Assembly: GCF_036250695.1 (NCBI RefSeq)
Contig: NZ_CP109427.1
Location: 5,456,001-5,520,000 of the forward strand
Direction of reading: 5' to 3'
Source: Streptomyces sp. NBC_01497
GTDB taxonomy: Bacteria; Actinomycetota; Actinomycetes; Streptomycetales; Streptomycetaceae
DNA length: 64,000 bases
Shown piece after piece: positions 44,030-53,300 of this stretch (the first letter of the stretch is position 1; every line of letters begins with the position of its first letter). The notes beneath the pieces are model-generated. The model was not told the origin of the DNA. It worked only from the letters and a program-made list of their open reading frames with translations, and ran no database searches. The translations under genes were made by a program, and so were the position numbers.

Positions 44030-44515
44030 TCAGGCCCTCTTCAGCGTCGCCAGTTCGGCGGCCAGCGCGTCCACCGGCTTCCAGGTCGCGCCGAGCAGCG
44101 TGATGTGCTTCCAGTGCAGGGTGCCGTCAGGCGCCACCAGAAAAACGGACCGGCGCAGTCCGAGACCGGGTGCCGCGATGCCGAAAGCGCGCGCCACGGC
44201 GCGGTCGGTGTCCGCGAGCAGCGGGAAACGCAGCCCGTTGCGCCGGGCGAAGCCCTCGTGGCTGTCGACGTCCTGGGGGCTGATCCCCCACACCTCCGCG
44301 CCCAGCTCCGTGAACTGTTCGAGGCCGGTGGAGTACGTGCACATCTGCTTCGTGCACACAGCGGTGTTGTCGCCCGGGTAGAACGCGAGGAGCAGCGGGT
44401 GGCCGCGCTCCTCGGAGAGGCGGTAGTCGCGGCGCACGAAGGTGTCGCCGTCGAGGACGCCGCCGGGCAGGGTGAAGTCGACGAGGGGGCTGTGCAGGGC
44501 GGGGGATGCGGCCAC
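44030..44515 (-). CDS. Peroxiredoxin (Bcp/AhpE-like)
   Basis: A 161-residue thiol peroxidase. The peroxidatic Cys54 is in FYPGDNTAVCTKQMC and a second Cys59 follows at the Bcp-like CxxxxC spacing. The end of the domain has VFLVAPDGTLHWKH. It should reduce hydrogen peroxide or organic peroxides in the cytosol. The GTG at 44515 has an AGGAG box eight bases upstream; the longer ATG start at 44569 would add 18 unconvincing residues. It stands alone, convergent with TetR. Confidence 0.93.
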   Translation of the reverse strand: MAASPALHSPLVDFTLPGGVLDGDTFVRRDYRLSEERGHPLLLAFYPGDNTAVCTKQMCTYSTGLEQFTELGAEVWGISPQDVDSHEGFARRNGLRFPLLADTDRAVARAFGIAAPGLGLRRSVFLVAPDGTLHWKHITLLGATWKPVDALAAELATLKRA

Positions 44516-44655
44516 AGTGCGCTCCTGGTGCTGTGCGGGTGTCGGACTCACCGGTCTGTACGTACGCAACGGTACGGAGCACTCACCGGCGGCCCCCGGG
44601 TGTCCGGGGAGCGGACGGGCGGCGCCCCGGACGCGGGTGACGGCACAATGGGCTC

Positions 44656-45441
44656 ATGCCGATACCCAGCCGCCCCGAGCTCGCCGAGCACCTCGTACGG
44701 ACCCGTATCGCCGGGAACGTCGCCACGCCCCGCGACAACAACCTGTCGCACTACCGCAAACTCGCCAACGGCGACCGGCACTACTGGCTGGGCCTGGAGC
44801 TCGGCGACCGGTGGACGGACGAGCAGGACGTGCTCGCGGTGATGGCGGAGCGCTGCGGGGTCGTCGACGACCCGGAGTTCCGTTCGGGCCAGGACACCAT
44901 CGATCCGGAGCTGACGATCGACGGTCTGGAGCGCATGGCGGGACGGCTGCGCAAGGCGGCGGAGGGCCGGGAGCGCGTGCTGTTCGCGACGGGCCACCCC
45001 GGAGGCCTGCTCGACGTGCACCGGCAGACGGCGGACGGCCTGCGGGCGGCGGGCTGCGAGATCGTCCGGATTCCCGAGGGGCTCGTCGCGGACGAGGGCA
45101 TGGTCGTCCAGTTCGCGGACGTCTCGATGCTGGAGCGCGGGGCCACGCTGTGGCACACGCACTCCCCGGAGCCGATGCGGGCGATCCTCGACGGCCTGGA
45201 GCGGGAGGGCAGGCCGCTGCCCGACCTCGTCGTCGCGGACCACGGGTGGGCGGGCTGCGCCGGGCAGCGCGGCCTCGACTCGATGGGCTACGCCGACTGC
45301 AACGACCCCGCCCTGTTCATCGGCGAGGCCGAGGGGACGCTCCAGGTCACGGTCCCGCTGGACGACCACGTGACGAGTCCCCGCCACTACGACCCGATGA
45401 CGGCGTACCTGCTGAACGCGGCGGGCCTGCTCCCCGAGTGA
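44656..45441 (+). CDS. Putative phosphatase, actinobacterial family
   Basis: A 261-residue cytosolic protein. I recognise the pattern as an actinobacterial protein usually called a phosphatase; I can point to FATGHPGGLLDVHRQTADGL and VADHGWAGCAGQRG as its most conserved-looking parts, but no classical phosphatase signature is obvious. The N-terminus contains RIAGNVATPRDNNLSHYRKL, and the C-terminus DDHVTSPRHYDPMTAYLL. The start ATG at 44656 is the first in a protein-like frame. It stands alone, divergent from peroxiredoxin. Confidence 0.7.
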   Translation: MPIPSRPELAEHLVRTRIAGNVATPRDNNLSHYRKLANGDRHYWLGLELGDRWTDEQDVLAVMAERCGVVDDPEFRSGQDTIDPELTIDGLERMAGRLRKAAEGRERVLFATGHPGGLLDVHRQTADGLRAAGCEIVRIPEGLVADEGMVVQFADVSMLERGATLWHTHSPEPMRAILDGLEREGRPLPDLVVADHGWAGCAGQRGLDSMGYADCNDPALFIGEAEGTLQVTVPLDDHVTSPRHYDPMTAYLLNAAGLLPE

Positions 45442-45682
45442 CGTGCGCCGCGCTCCCCGTCCGGGGCCGCGGACGCGGCGGGGCGTGACGCGCGGGGGCG
45501 GGGAGCGCACGCGGTGACGTGACGTCTCCACGGCGCCCGAGGACCCGGGGCCCCGCCCGCCGGAGAGCGGCTCCCCGGACGCGGCCGGCCCGGCGCCCGG
45601 CTTCCCGGGCGCGGGACGTACGCGACGGCCCGCCGGAGCGCGCCGCCGGCCCGCACCAGCGCCCGGTACGCGTGACGCGCGA

Positions 45683-46558
45683 TCAGTCGCGCGGTACGCG
45701 CATCACGCCCTCCTGGATCACCGAGATCGCCAGCTTGCCGTCGCGCGTGAAGATGCGGGCCTGGCCCAGACCTCGACCGCCCGAGGACGACGGCGACTCC
45801 TGGTCGTACAGCAGCCACTCGTCGGCGCGGAACGGCCGGTGGAACCACATCGCGTGGTCCAGGCTCGCGCCCACGATGTCGCCGACCGCCCAGCCGCCGC
45901 GGCCGTGCGCCAGCAGGACCGAGTCGAGCAGCGTCATGTCGGAGACGTACGTGGCGAGGCAGACGTGCAGCAGCGGGTCGTCCGCGAGTTTGCCGTTGGT
46001 GCGGAACCAGACCTGGGAGCGCGGCTCGCGCGGCCGCCCCACCGTCGCGTACGGCGGTTCCTGGACATAGCGCAGGTCGACGGCGGCGCGGGTCTCCAGC
46101 AGCCGGTCCACGACCGTGGGGCTGAGGAACGCGTCCGCGTACCGGGGCAGTAGTTCGTCGCCCGACGGCAGGGTCTCCGGGTCGGGCGCGTCCGGCATCT
46201 GCGCCTGGTGGTCGAGTCCCTCCTCGTACAGCTGGAAGGACGCCGACAGGTGGAAGATCGGCTGGCCGTGCTGGACGGCCACCACCCGGCGGGTGGTGAA
46301 CGAACGGCCGTCCCGGATGCGGTCCACCGTGTAGACGATGGGCGCGCCCGGGTCCCCCGGCCGCAGGAAGTACGCGTGCAGCGAGTGCGCCATGCGGTCC
46401 TCGGGCACCGTGCGGCCCGCGGCGACCAGCGCCTGCGCGGCGACCTGGCCGCCGAAGACGCGCGGTACGACGGACGTGTGGCTCCGGCCGCGGAAGATGT
46501 CCTGCTCGATCCGCTCCAGGTCGAGCAGGCCGAGAAGGGTGTCGAGTTCGCTGTTCAT
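45683..46558 (-). CDS. tesB: Acyl-CoA thioesterase II (TesB)
   Basis: A 291-residue double-hotdog thioesterase that hydrolyses acyl-CoAs. It starts with LDLERIEQDIFRGRSH, then RVFGGQVAAQALVAAGRTV (first hotdog helix), HAYFLRPGDP, FTTRRVVAVQHGQPIFHLSA, and in the second hotdog LDHAMWFHRPFRADEWLLYDQ with the catalytic Asp and the C-terminal FTRDGKLAISVIQEGV. It is full length for the family. It follows an acyl-CoA dehydrogenase gene at 35 bp on the same strand, so both probably share a transcript in fatty-acid catabolism. Confidence 0.95.
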   Translation of the reverse strand: MNSELDTLLGLLDLERIEQDIFRGRSHTSVVPRVFGGQVAAQALVAAGRTVPEDRMAHSLHAYFLRPGDPGAPIVYTVDRIRDGRSFTTRRVVAVQHGQPIFHLSASFQLYEEGLDHQAQMPDAPDPETLPSGDELLPRYADAFLSPTVVDRLLETRAAVDLRYVQEPPYATVGRPREPRSQVWFRTNGKLADDPLLHVCLATYVSDMTLLDSVLLAHGRGGWAVGDIVGASLDHAMWFHRPFRADEWLLYDQESPSSSGGRGLGQARIFTRDGKLAISVIQEGVMRVPRD

Positions 46559-46593
46559 GGGACGAGTGTGGCTCAGGCCGCTGCCCGGCCCCG

Positions 46594-47751
46594 TCACAGG
46601 CCCATGGACTTGGCGATGATCATCTTCATGACCTCGCTGGTCCCGCCGTAGATGCGGTTGACGCGGTTGTCGGCGTACAGACGGGCGATCGGGTACTCGT
46701 TCATGTAGCCGTAGCCACCGTGCAGCTGCAGGCAGCGGTCGATGACGCGGCTCGCGACCTCGGTGCAGAACAGCTTCGCGGACGCGGCCTCCGCCGCCGT
46801 CAGCTCGCCCAGGTCGTGCGCCTGGAGCGCCCGGTCCGCGACGGCCTCCGCCGCGTCGACCTCGGCCTGGCAGGAGGCCAGTTCGAACTTGGTGTTCTGG
46901 AAGGACGACACCGACTTGCCGAACACCGTGCGGTCCTGCACGTACTGCTGGGTGAACCGGATCGCGGCGGCGGCCTGGGCGTACGCGCCGAAGGCGATGC
47001 CGAGCCGCTCCTGCGGCAGGTTCTGGCCCAGGTAGGAGAAGCCCTTGTTCTCCTCGCCGAGCAGGTCGGCGACCGGGACCTTGACGTCCGTGAAGGACAG
47101 CTCCGCGGTGTCGGAGGTCTTGAGGCCGATCTTGTCGAGCTTGCGCCCGACCGCGTACCCCTCGGCCTTCGTGTCCACGACGAGCAGCGAGATGCCGAAG
47201 CGGCGGTCGTCGGCGGACGGCGGGGCGGTGCGGGCGCAGACGATGACGCGGTCCGCGTGCACACCGCCCGTGATGAACGTCTTGGAGCCGTTGAGGACGT
47301 AGTGGGTGCCGTCCTCGGACAGCTTCGCCGTCGTCTTCATGCCCGCGAGGTCGGAGCCGGTGCCGGGCTCCGTCATGGCGATCGCGAACATCGTGTCGCC
47401 GCTGATGAAACCGGGCAGCCAGCGCTTCTTCTGCTCGTCGGAGGCGTACGCCTTCAGGTAGGGCAGGCACAGCGCGACATGCACACCGGAGCCGCCGAAC
47501 GAGACGCCCGCGCGGGCGGTCTCCTCGGAGATGACAGCCTGGAACTTGAACGACTCGATGCCCGCGCCGCCGTACTCCTCGGGCACCTCGATGCCGAAGA
47601 CCCCCAGCTCGCCCAGCTCGCGGTAGAAGTCGCGCGGCGCCTGGCCCGCGGCCAGCCACTCCTCGTAGTGCGGGACGACCTCGGCCTCGATGAAGGCTCG
47701 CAGGGTCTGCCGGAACGACTCGTGGTCCTCGTTGTAGACGGTACGGCGCAT
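46594..47751 (-). CDS. Acyl-CoA dehydrogenase
   Basis: A 385-residue FAD acyl-CoA dehydrogenase. Visible motifs are VFGIEVPEEYGGAG, IAMTEPGTGSDLAGMKT, LQLHGGYGYMNEYPIARLYAD and the end IYGGTSEVMKMIIAKSMGL. The YGGTSE ending is typical of the long-chain/FadE-like branch. Upstream of its start is an AAGCGCTTGCT palindromic element. It precedes tesB. Substrate chain length is unknown; the neighbourhood is generic fatty-acid oxidation. Confidence 0.94.
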   Translation of the reverse strand: MRRTVYNEDHESFRQTLRAFIEAEVVPHYEEWLAAGQAPRDFYRELGELGVFGIEVPEEYGGAGIESFKFQAVISEETARAGVSFGGSGVHVALCLPYLKAYASDEQKKRWLPGFISGDTMFAIAMTEPGTGSDLAGMKTTAKLSEDGTHYVLNGSKTFITGGVHADRVIVCARTAPPSADDRRFGISLLVVDTKAEGYAVGRKLDKIGLKTSDTAELSFTDVKVPVADLLGEENKGFSYLGQNLPQERLGIAFGAYAQAAAAIRFTQQYVQDRTVFGKSVSSFQNTKFELASCQAEVDAAEAVADRALQAHDLGELTAAEAASAKLFCTEVASRVIDRCLQLHGGYGYMNEYPIARLYADNRVNRIYGGTSEVMKMIIAKSMGL

Positions 47752-47837
47752 GGCAGGCCCTCCTCCGCGGCGATCCGCCGCCTGTAGGTAACGCAGTGTC
47801 GTGCGGCGCGGGAAGAGAGCCCCGCTGCGGTCCGGCG

Positions 47838-47860
47838 GCGCTTCGCTCTAAGCGCTTGCT
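47838..47860. promoter_or_regulatory. Palindromic element upstream of acyl-CoA dehydrogenase
   Basis: The octamer AAGCGCTT (47850-47857) is a perfect palindrome. Its AAGCGC also forms an inverted repeat with GCGCTT at 47838-47843. The surrounding AAGCGCTTGCT is shared with the LacI-type operator at 59901. No regulator gene is adjacent, so the binding protein is unknown. Confidence 0.4.
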
Positions 47861-48003
47861 CAGTCCAAGTTACCGGGCGGTTAGTACGTGTGTCCAGGGT
47901 GGTCCCGGCCACTCCCGCCGCCGGCTGCCCCGGGCGCGGGAGCGCGGCTGCGGCGGCCCGCCCGCCGGTCCGCCCGTCACGCGTCCGTCCGTCCGCCCGC
48001 CCG

Positions 48004-48888
48004 TCAGGCGTCCGCGGTGCCGGTGCCGGTGCCGGTGCCGGTGACCGTGCCGCCGCCCGAGACGATCCCGGCGATCCTGGCGCGCTCCGCCAGCATCACC
48101 GCGGTCGGCCGGCCCGCCAGCAGGCCGCCGTCCACCGCGAGGTCCTGGCCGCTGATCATGCGGGCCGCGTCGCTCGCGAGGAACACCATCGCCGCCGTCG
48201 GGTCGTCCGGCGCGCCGATCCCGGGCAGCGGCTGCTGATCGTGCTCCATGTCGGCCATGAAGTGCCGCAGGCCGGCGACCCGGGCGTCCCCGCGGGCCGT
48301 CCCCCGGCCCTCGGCGAAGACACCGGTGAGGACGAACCCGGGGGACACGCTGTTGACGCGGATGCCGTGCTCTCCGAGCTCCACCGCGGCGCACCGGGTC
48401 AGGTGGACGACCGCCGCCTTCGCGACCGAGTAGTCGAGGCCCGCGTAACCGCCCGCATGGCCCGCGATGCCCGCCATGGTGACGATGCTGCCGCCGCCGG
48501 AGTCCCGCATCGCGCGTGCCGCGTGTTTGATGCCCAGGAGCGTGCCGCTGACGTGCACCGAGAGGGTCGCTTCGAACAACGAGACGTCCGCGTCCATGAT
48601 GCCGGTCAGGTGGGAGGGCGACCCGGCGTTGTTGATCATCACGTCGAGCCGGCCGAAGGTCTCCACGGCCCGGTTCACCAGCGCGGCGACCTCCCCCTCC
48701 ACGCACACGTCCGTACGGTGGAAGACCGCCGCCGGCCCGATCGCGCGTGCCAGCGCCTCGCCCTCGTCCGTCCGGCGGCCCCCGATCACCACGCGCGCCC
48801 CCTCGGCGGCGAAGACCTCCGCCGCGCGGGCGCCGATCCCGCTCGTGGCACCGGTGATCACGCTCACCTTTCCGTCCAGTGTTCCCAT
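48004..48888 (-). CDS. Short-chain dehydrogenase/reductase
   Basis: A 294-residue SDR. Cofactor motif TGATSGIGARAAEVF and VVIGGRRTDEG, with the Arg after the second strand suggesting NADP; NNAG at about 90-93; catalytic Ser/Tyr/Lys with GLDYSVAKAAVVHL; and NSVSPGFVLT. The core ends near residue 255. The extra C-terminal 40 residues end in alternating Gly-Thr pairs encoded by a GGTGCC-type microsatellite (48016-48039), which looks like recent repeat expansion at the gene end. The substrate is unknown. Confidence 0.93.
   Translation of the reverse strand: MGTLDGKVSVITGATSGIGARAAEVFAAEGARVVIGGRRTDEGEALARAIGPAAVFHRTDVCVEGEVAALVNRAVETFGRLDVMINNAGSPSHLTGIMDADVSLFEATLSVHVSGTLLGIKHAARAMRDSGGGSIVTMAGIAGHAGGYAGLDYSVAKAAVVHLTRCAAVELGEHGIRVNSVSPGFVLTGVFAEGRGTARGDARVAGLRHFMADMEHDQQPLPGIGAPDDPTAAMVFLASDAARMISGQDLAVDGGLLAGRPTAVMLAERARIAGIVSGGGTVTGTGTGTGTADA
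48016..48039. repeat. GGTGCC hexanucleotide microsatellite
   Basis: Four exact GGTGCC units, followed by a variant GGTGAC, lie inside the 3' end of the SDR gene. They encode Gly-Thr pairs on the minus strand. In-frame changes in copy number would alter the length of the protein tail without a frameshift. Confidence 0.85.
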
Positions 48889-49024
48889 GGCGGCGCGCGC
48901 CTCTCTCCCGGTCCTGTCCCTCGCCGCCCCGATCGTGATCCTGTCGGCGGCCTGGTCTTTTCGTGACGACATCCGTACCGCACGGTGGGAGAACACGAAC
49001 CGTTCGGCTCGTAAGCTGCCCGGC

Positions 49025-49135
49025 ATGAGCAGGTACCCGTACGACACCCGTACCGCCAAGGGCCGCTTCCTGACGGTCGTGACCGCTCTCCTGGCGGTCG
49101 TGCTGGCCGCCTTCGTCCTCGCGTACACGAAGTAG
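49025..49135 (+). CDS. 36-residue single-span membrane protein
   Basis: A very small protein: a basic/polar head (MSRYPYDTRTAKGRF) and one hydrophobic span (LTVVTALLAVVLAAFVLAY) ending TK. TAAGCT at 49012-49017 lies eight bases before the ATG, which hints at a leaderless or very short-leader mRNA. It precedes the GPP34 gene by 15 bp on the same strand. The head with a conserved-looking RYPYDT start suggests a real family of small Streptomyces membrane proteins. Function unknown. Confidence 0.65.
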   Translation: MSRYPYDTRTAKGRFLTVVTALLAVVLAAFVLAYTK

Positions 49136-49150
49136 CCGGAGGAGGGGCCC

Positions 49151-49780
49151 ATGAGTCCACCCGCCCTGACCCTGCCCGAGGAGCTCATGCTGCTCGCGCT
49201 CGACCCCGCGTCGGGTAAACCGCGCGTACGCGCACGCCATCTTCGGTACGGCGTGGCCGCCGCGGCCCTCGCCGACCTGGAGACCCTGCGGTTCGTCGCG
49301 GAGGACCGGGGCCGCGTGGTGCCGGTGTCGCCGCCGCCGACCGGTGAGCCGGTGCTGGACGCGGCTCTCGCGCTGTTCGACGCGGGCCGGCCCGTACGCG
49401 TCAGCCGCTGGGTCCGCGGGCGGTCGGGCGCCGTGGCGGACGCCTGCGGCCGGAGTCTTGCCGCACGGGGCCTCGTCACCGTCGAGACGCGCCGCGCCCT
49501 CGGCCTCTTCCCGGTGTCGCGGTACCCGCTGCTCTCGGCCGGCCCGGCCGAGGCGGTCGCCGCGGACTTCCGGGGCGCGGCCAAGATGGGTTTCCCCGAG
49601 CCCAGGACGCGGATGCTGGCGGCCCTGGTCTCGGCGATGCGCCTCACGCGTGTCGTCCTGCCTTCCGGCGGCAACGCGCGTGAGATCCGTCGGACGATGC
49701 GCGCCCTCTCCCGCGAGCTCTGGCCCGCGCACGCCGTGGACCGGCTCATCAAGGCCGAGGCGGCGGACGGCGCGGGCTGA
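49151..49780 (+). CDS. GPP34 (GOLPH3/Vps74-like) family protein
   Basis: A 209-residue GPP34-family protein. The diagnostic start is LTLPEELMLLALDPASGKP, followed by YGVAAAALADLETLRF; then LFPVSRYPLL, and the C-terminal AMRLTRVVLP, IRRTMRALSREL and DRLIKAEAA helices. In eukaryotes the fold binds phosphatidylinositol-4-phosphate; in actinobacteria the role is unknown but a membrane-surface function is plausible. A strong GGAGGAGGGG box lies before the ATG. Its partner may be the tiny membrane protein encoded just upstream. Confidence 0.88.
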   Translation: MSPPALTLPEELMLLALDPASGKPRVRARHLRYGVAAAALADLETLRFVAEDRGRVVPVSPPPTGEPVLDAALALFDAGRPVRVSRWVRGRSGAVADACGRSLAARGLVTVETRRALGLFPVSRYPLLSAGPAEAVAADFRGAAKMGFPEPRTRMLAALVSAMRLTRVVLPSGGNAREIRRTMRALSRELWPAHAVDRLIKAEAADGAG

Positions 49781-50324
49781 GGCCCCCGCGGGGCGCGCGT
49801 TCTCGTCTCCGCCGGGCGCGCCGCCCCTGCCGCCCGCGCGGGTGATGCGGATTCCCGCCGGGCGCGAGCCAGACGGGAGCCAGGCGCGAGTCGGGCACAT
49901 CGGAGCCGTACGCGTCCCCGCCGCATGCCGCTCGCCGTCCTCATGCCCGGGATGCCAGGGCCCGCCGGGCCGAAGGGGCCCGCGCCGGGTCCACCGGAGG
50001 CAGGCCGGGCCCGCTCCCGGCCTCCCGCGCGCCCCGGTTGCCTCCGCGCGCCCGCTCGTACGCACGTTCGGGTGTGGGGTGGGGGCGGTACGGAAGACCT
50101 AGGCCTGAAGGCGGCATGAGCCTCCTCCCAAAGCCCTGACTTGCGCTTCTTTCCCTCTCGGGCACAACCGGCGGGATGAATTCCGTGTTACCTGGCGTTG
50201 GTGCCTGCGGTGGGAAGGCCTGGTAGGCATGGGCGGGACCGCCGACCGCGGCGGCAGTCGCGGTCCGGCCGGACCGCGATGGCGGGGCCGTGGGGCGGGA
50301 CGACACACAGGAGGCGCATCACCA
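49781..50324. other. Gap before the ABC exporter gene
   Basis: A 544-bp stretch. No frame reads as a convincing protein. The right-hand part, about 50125-50230, is relatively AT-rich and probably carries the exporter promoter; TTGCGC near 50132 is a possible -35 but no good -10 follows. No repeats of note. Confidence 0.35.
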
Positions 50325-53300
50325 GTGGCGGCGGGGACAGAGAGCTGGGCACGACGGCTGACGGCATACGCGTGGCGCTACCGCCGCAAGGTGGTGCTGT
50401 CGCTGGCGTCCTCGCTCGTCGGCATGGGCGTCATGGCGTTCGTCCCCCTGATCACCAAGGTCGTCATCGATGACGTCATCGGCTCGCACAGCGGCTCGCT
50501 GTACACCTGGACCGGCCTGCTGATCGCGTCCGCGGTCGTCGTCTACCTCTCCACGTTCGTCCGCCGCTACTACGGCGGCCGGGTCGCCCTCGACGTCCAG
50601 CACGACCTGCGCACGGACATGTACAGGTCGCTCACCCGCCTCGACGGCCGCCGGCAGGACACCCTGAGCACCGGTCAGGTCATCGGCCGCGCCACCAGCG
50701 ACCTCCAGCTGATCCAGGGCCTGCTGTTCATGCTGCCCATGACGATCGGCAACCTCCTGCTGTTCGTGGTCTCCCTCGTGATCATGGCCGTGCTGTCGCC
50801 GCCGCTGACCCTGATCGCGCTGGCCGTGGCCCCCGCCGTCTACGTCATCGCCCGCCGCAGCCGCTCCAAGCTGCACCCCGCCACCTGGTACGCGCAGACA
50901 AAGGCCGCCGACGTCGCCGGCGTGGTGGACGGCGCCGTCACCGGTGTCCGCGTGGTGAAGGGCTTCGGGCAGGAGGACCAGGAGACCGACAAGCTCCGCC
51001 AGGTGGGCAGGAAGCTCTTCGCGGGCCGCCTGCGCACGGTGAAGCTCAACGCCAAGTTCACCCCGGCCCTCCAGGCCGTGCCCTCGCTCGGCCAGGTCGC
51101 CATGCTGGCGCTCGGCGGCTGGCTCGCCACCAAGGGCGACATCACACTCGGCACGTTCGTCGCGTTCTCCACGTACCTCGCACAGCTCGTCGGGCCGGTG
51201 CGCAGCCTCGCCGTGGTCCTCACCGTCGGCCAGCAGGCCCGCGCCGGCGTCGAGCGGGTCCTGGAGCTCATCGACACCGAGCCCACCATGACGGAGGGCA
51301 CCAAGGAACTGCCCGCCGACGCGGAGGCCTCCGTCGAGTTCGACGACGTGTCCTTCGCCTATCAGGAGGGGCGCCCCGTCCTCGACGGGTTCTCGCTGCG
51401 CGTGGAGCCCGGCGAGACCGTGGCCGTCGTCGGCTCGTCCGGCAGTGGCAAGTCCACCGCCTCCCTCCTGCTGCCGCGCTTCTACGACGTCACCCACGGC
51501 GCCGTCCTCGTCGGCGGCCACGACGTGCGCGAACTGACCTACGACTCGCTGCGCGCCGCCATCGGGCTGGTCCCCGAGGACAGTTTCCTGTTCTCCGACT
51601 CGGTGCGCGCCAACATCGCCTACGGCCGCTCCGAGGCCACCCAGGAGGAGGTGGAGCGCGCCGCACGGCTGGCGCAGGCGGACCGCTTCATCGCCGCCCT
51701 GCCCGAGGGCTACGACACGAGGGTCGGTGAGCAGGGCCTCACGCTCTCCGGCGGACAGCGACAGCGCATCGCCCTCGCACGGGCGATCCTCACCGATCCG
51801 CGTCTCCTCGTCCTGGACGACGCGACGTCCGCCGTGGACGCGCGTGTCGAGCACGAGATCCACGAGGCGCTGCGCGGCGTGATGGCGGGCCGTACGACGC
51901 TCCTGATCGCTCACCGCCGCTCCACACTCGGGCTCGCGGACCGGATCGCCGTGCTCGACGGCGGGCGGCTCGCCGACATCGGCACCCACGACGAACTCCA
52001 GCGCCGCTCCGCCCTCTACCGGCGGCTGCTCACCGACCCCGACGAACTGGGCGAGGCCCCCGTGGAGCCGGCCGTCGAGCGGGCGCGCGAGATCGCGGCG
52101 GCCGAGGAGGACGCCGAGACCCGCGCGGCGTCCGAACGCCTTGCTGTACGCGAGGAGGTCGCCCGGGAGGGCATCGACACGGAGTTCGACGCCGACTTCG
52201 ACGCGGAGCGCGGCATCACGCCCACGCTGTGGGCGCGCGACGAGGTCGTCGAGGAGGACGCGGCGTCCGGCGCCACCCCCGAACTGCTGGCGCAGGTGGC
52301 CGCGCTGCCGCCCGCCACGGACGAGCCCGAGGTGGACGAGGCGAGCGCCGTCCGGGCCGAGAGCTCGTACGGTCTTCGCAGGCTGTTGCGCGGCTTCGGC
52401 AGCGCCCTGACGGTGAGCCTGCTGTTCGTGGCCGCGGACGCGGGGATGGGCCTGCTGCTGCCGGTCCTGGTCCGGCACGGCATCGACCAGGGCGTCGACA
52501 AGGTCGCGATCGGCGCGGTGTGGTCGGCGGCCGGTCTCGGTCTGCTTGTCGCGTTCGCGCAGTGGGCGGCGCAGATCGGCGAGACCCGGATGACCGGCAG
52601 AACCGGTGAGCGGGTGCTGTACGCGCTGCGGCTCAAGATCTTCTCCCAGCTCCAGCGGCTCGGCCTCGACTACTACGAGCGCGAGCTGACGGGCCGCATC
52701 ATGACCCGCATGACGACGGACGTCGACGCCCTGTCGTCGTTCCTCCAGACGGGTCTGGTGACCGCTCTCGTCTCCGCGATCACCTTCTTCGGCATCCTCG
52801 CGGTCCTGCTGGTCATCGACGTCCAGCTCGCGCTCGTGGTCTTCGCGACGTTGCCGGTGCTCGTCGTCGGCACGTTCTTCTTCCGGCGCAAGAGCGTGCG
52901 GGCGTACACGCTCGCGCGGGAGCGGATCGGCGTCGTCAACGCGGACCTGCAGGAGACCGTCTCCGGTCTGCGGATCGTGCAGGCCTTCCGGCGGGAGAAG
53001 GACGGCGGCGAGCGGTTCGCCGGCCGCAGCATGCACTACCTGCACGCCCGTACCCGCGGCCAGTGGCTGATCTCGGTGTACTTCCCGTTCGTGCAGTTCC
53101 TGTCGTCGGTAGCGGCGGCGGCGGTGCTGATCGTCGGTGCGGACCGGGTCCAGAGCGGCACGCTCACCACGGGCGCGCTCGTCGCGTACCTGCTCTACAT
53201 CGACCTGTTCTTCGCCCCGGTCCAGCAGCTCTCGCAGGTCTTCGACGGATACCAGCAGGCGACGGTGTCGCTGACGCGCATCCAGGAACTGCTGCGCGAG

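Noticed and set aside
47870..50065. Long minus-strand frame covering the SDR and GPP34 genes
   Set aside because: Sequence is Arg/Gly-rich without motifs; two clear proteins are read in other frames.
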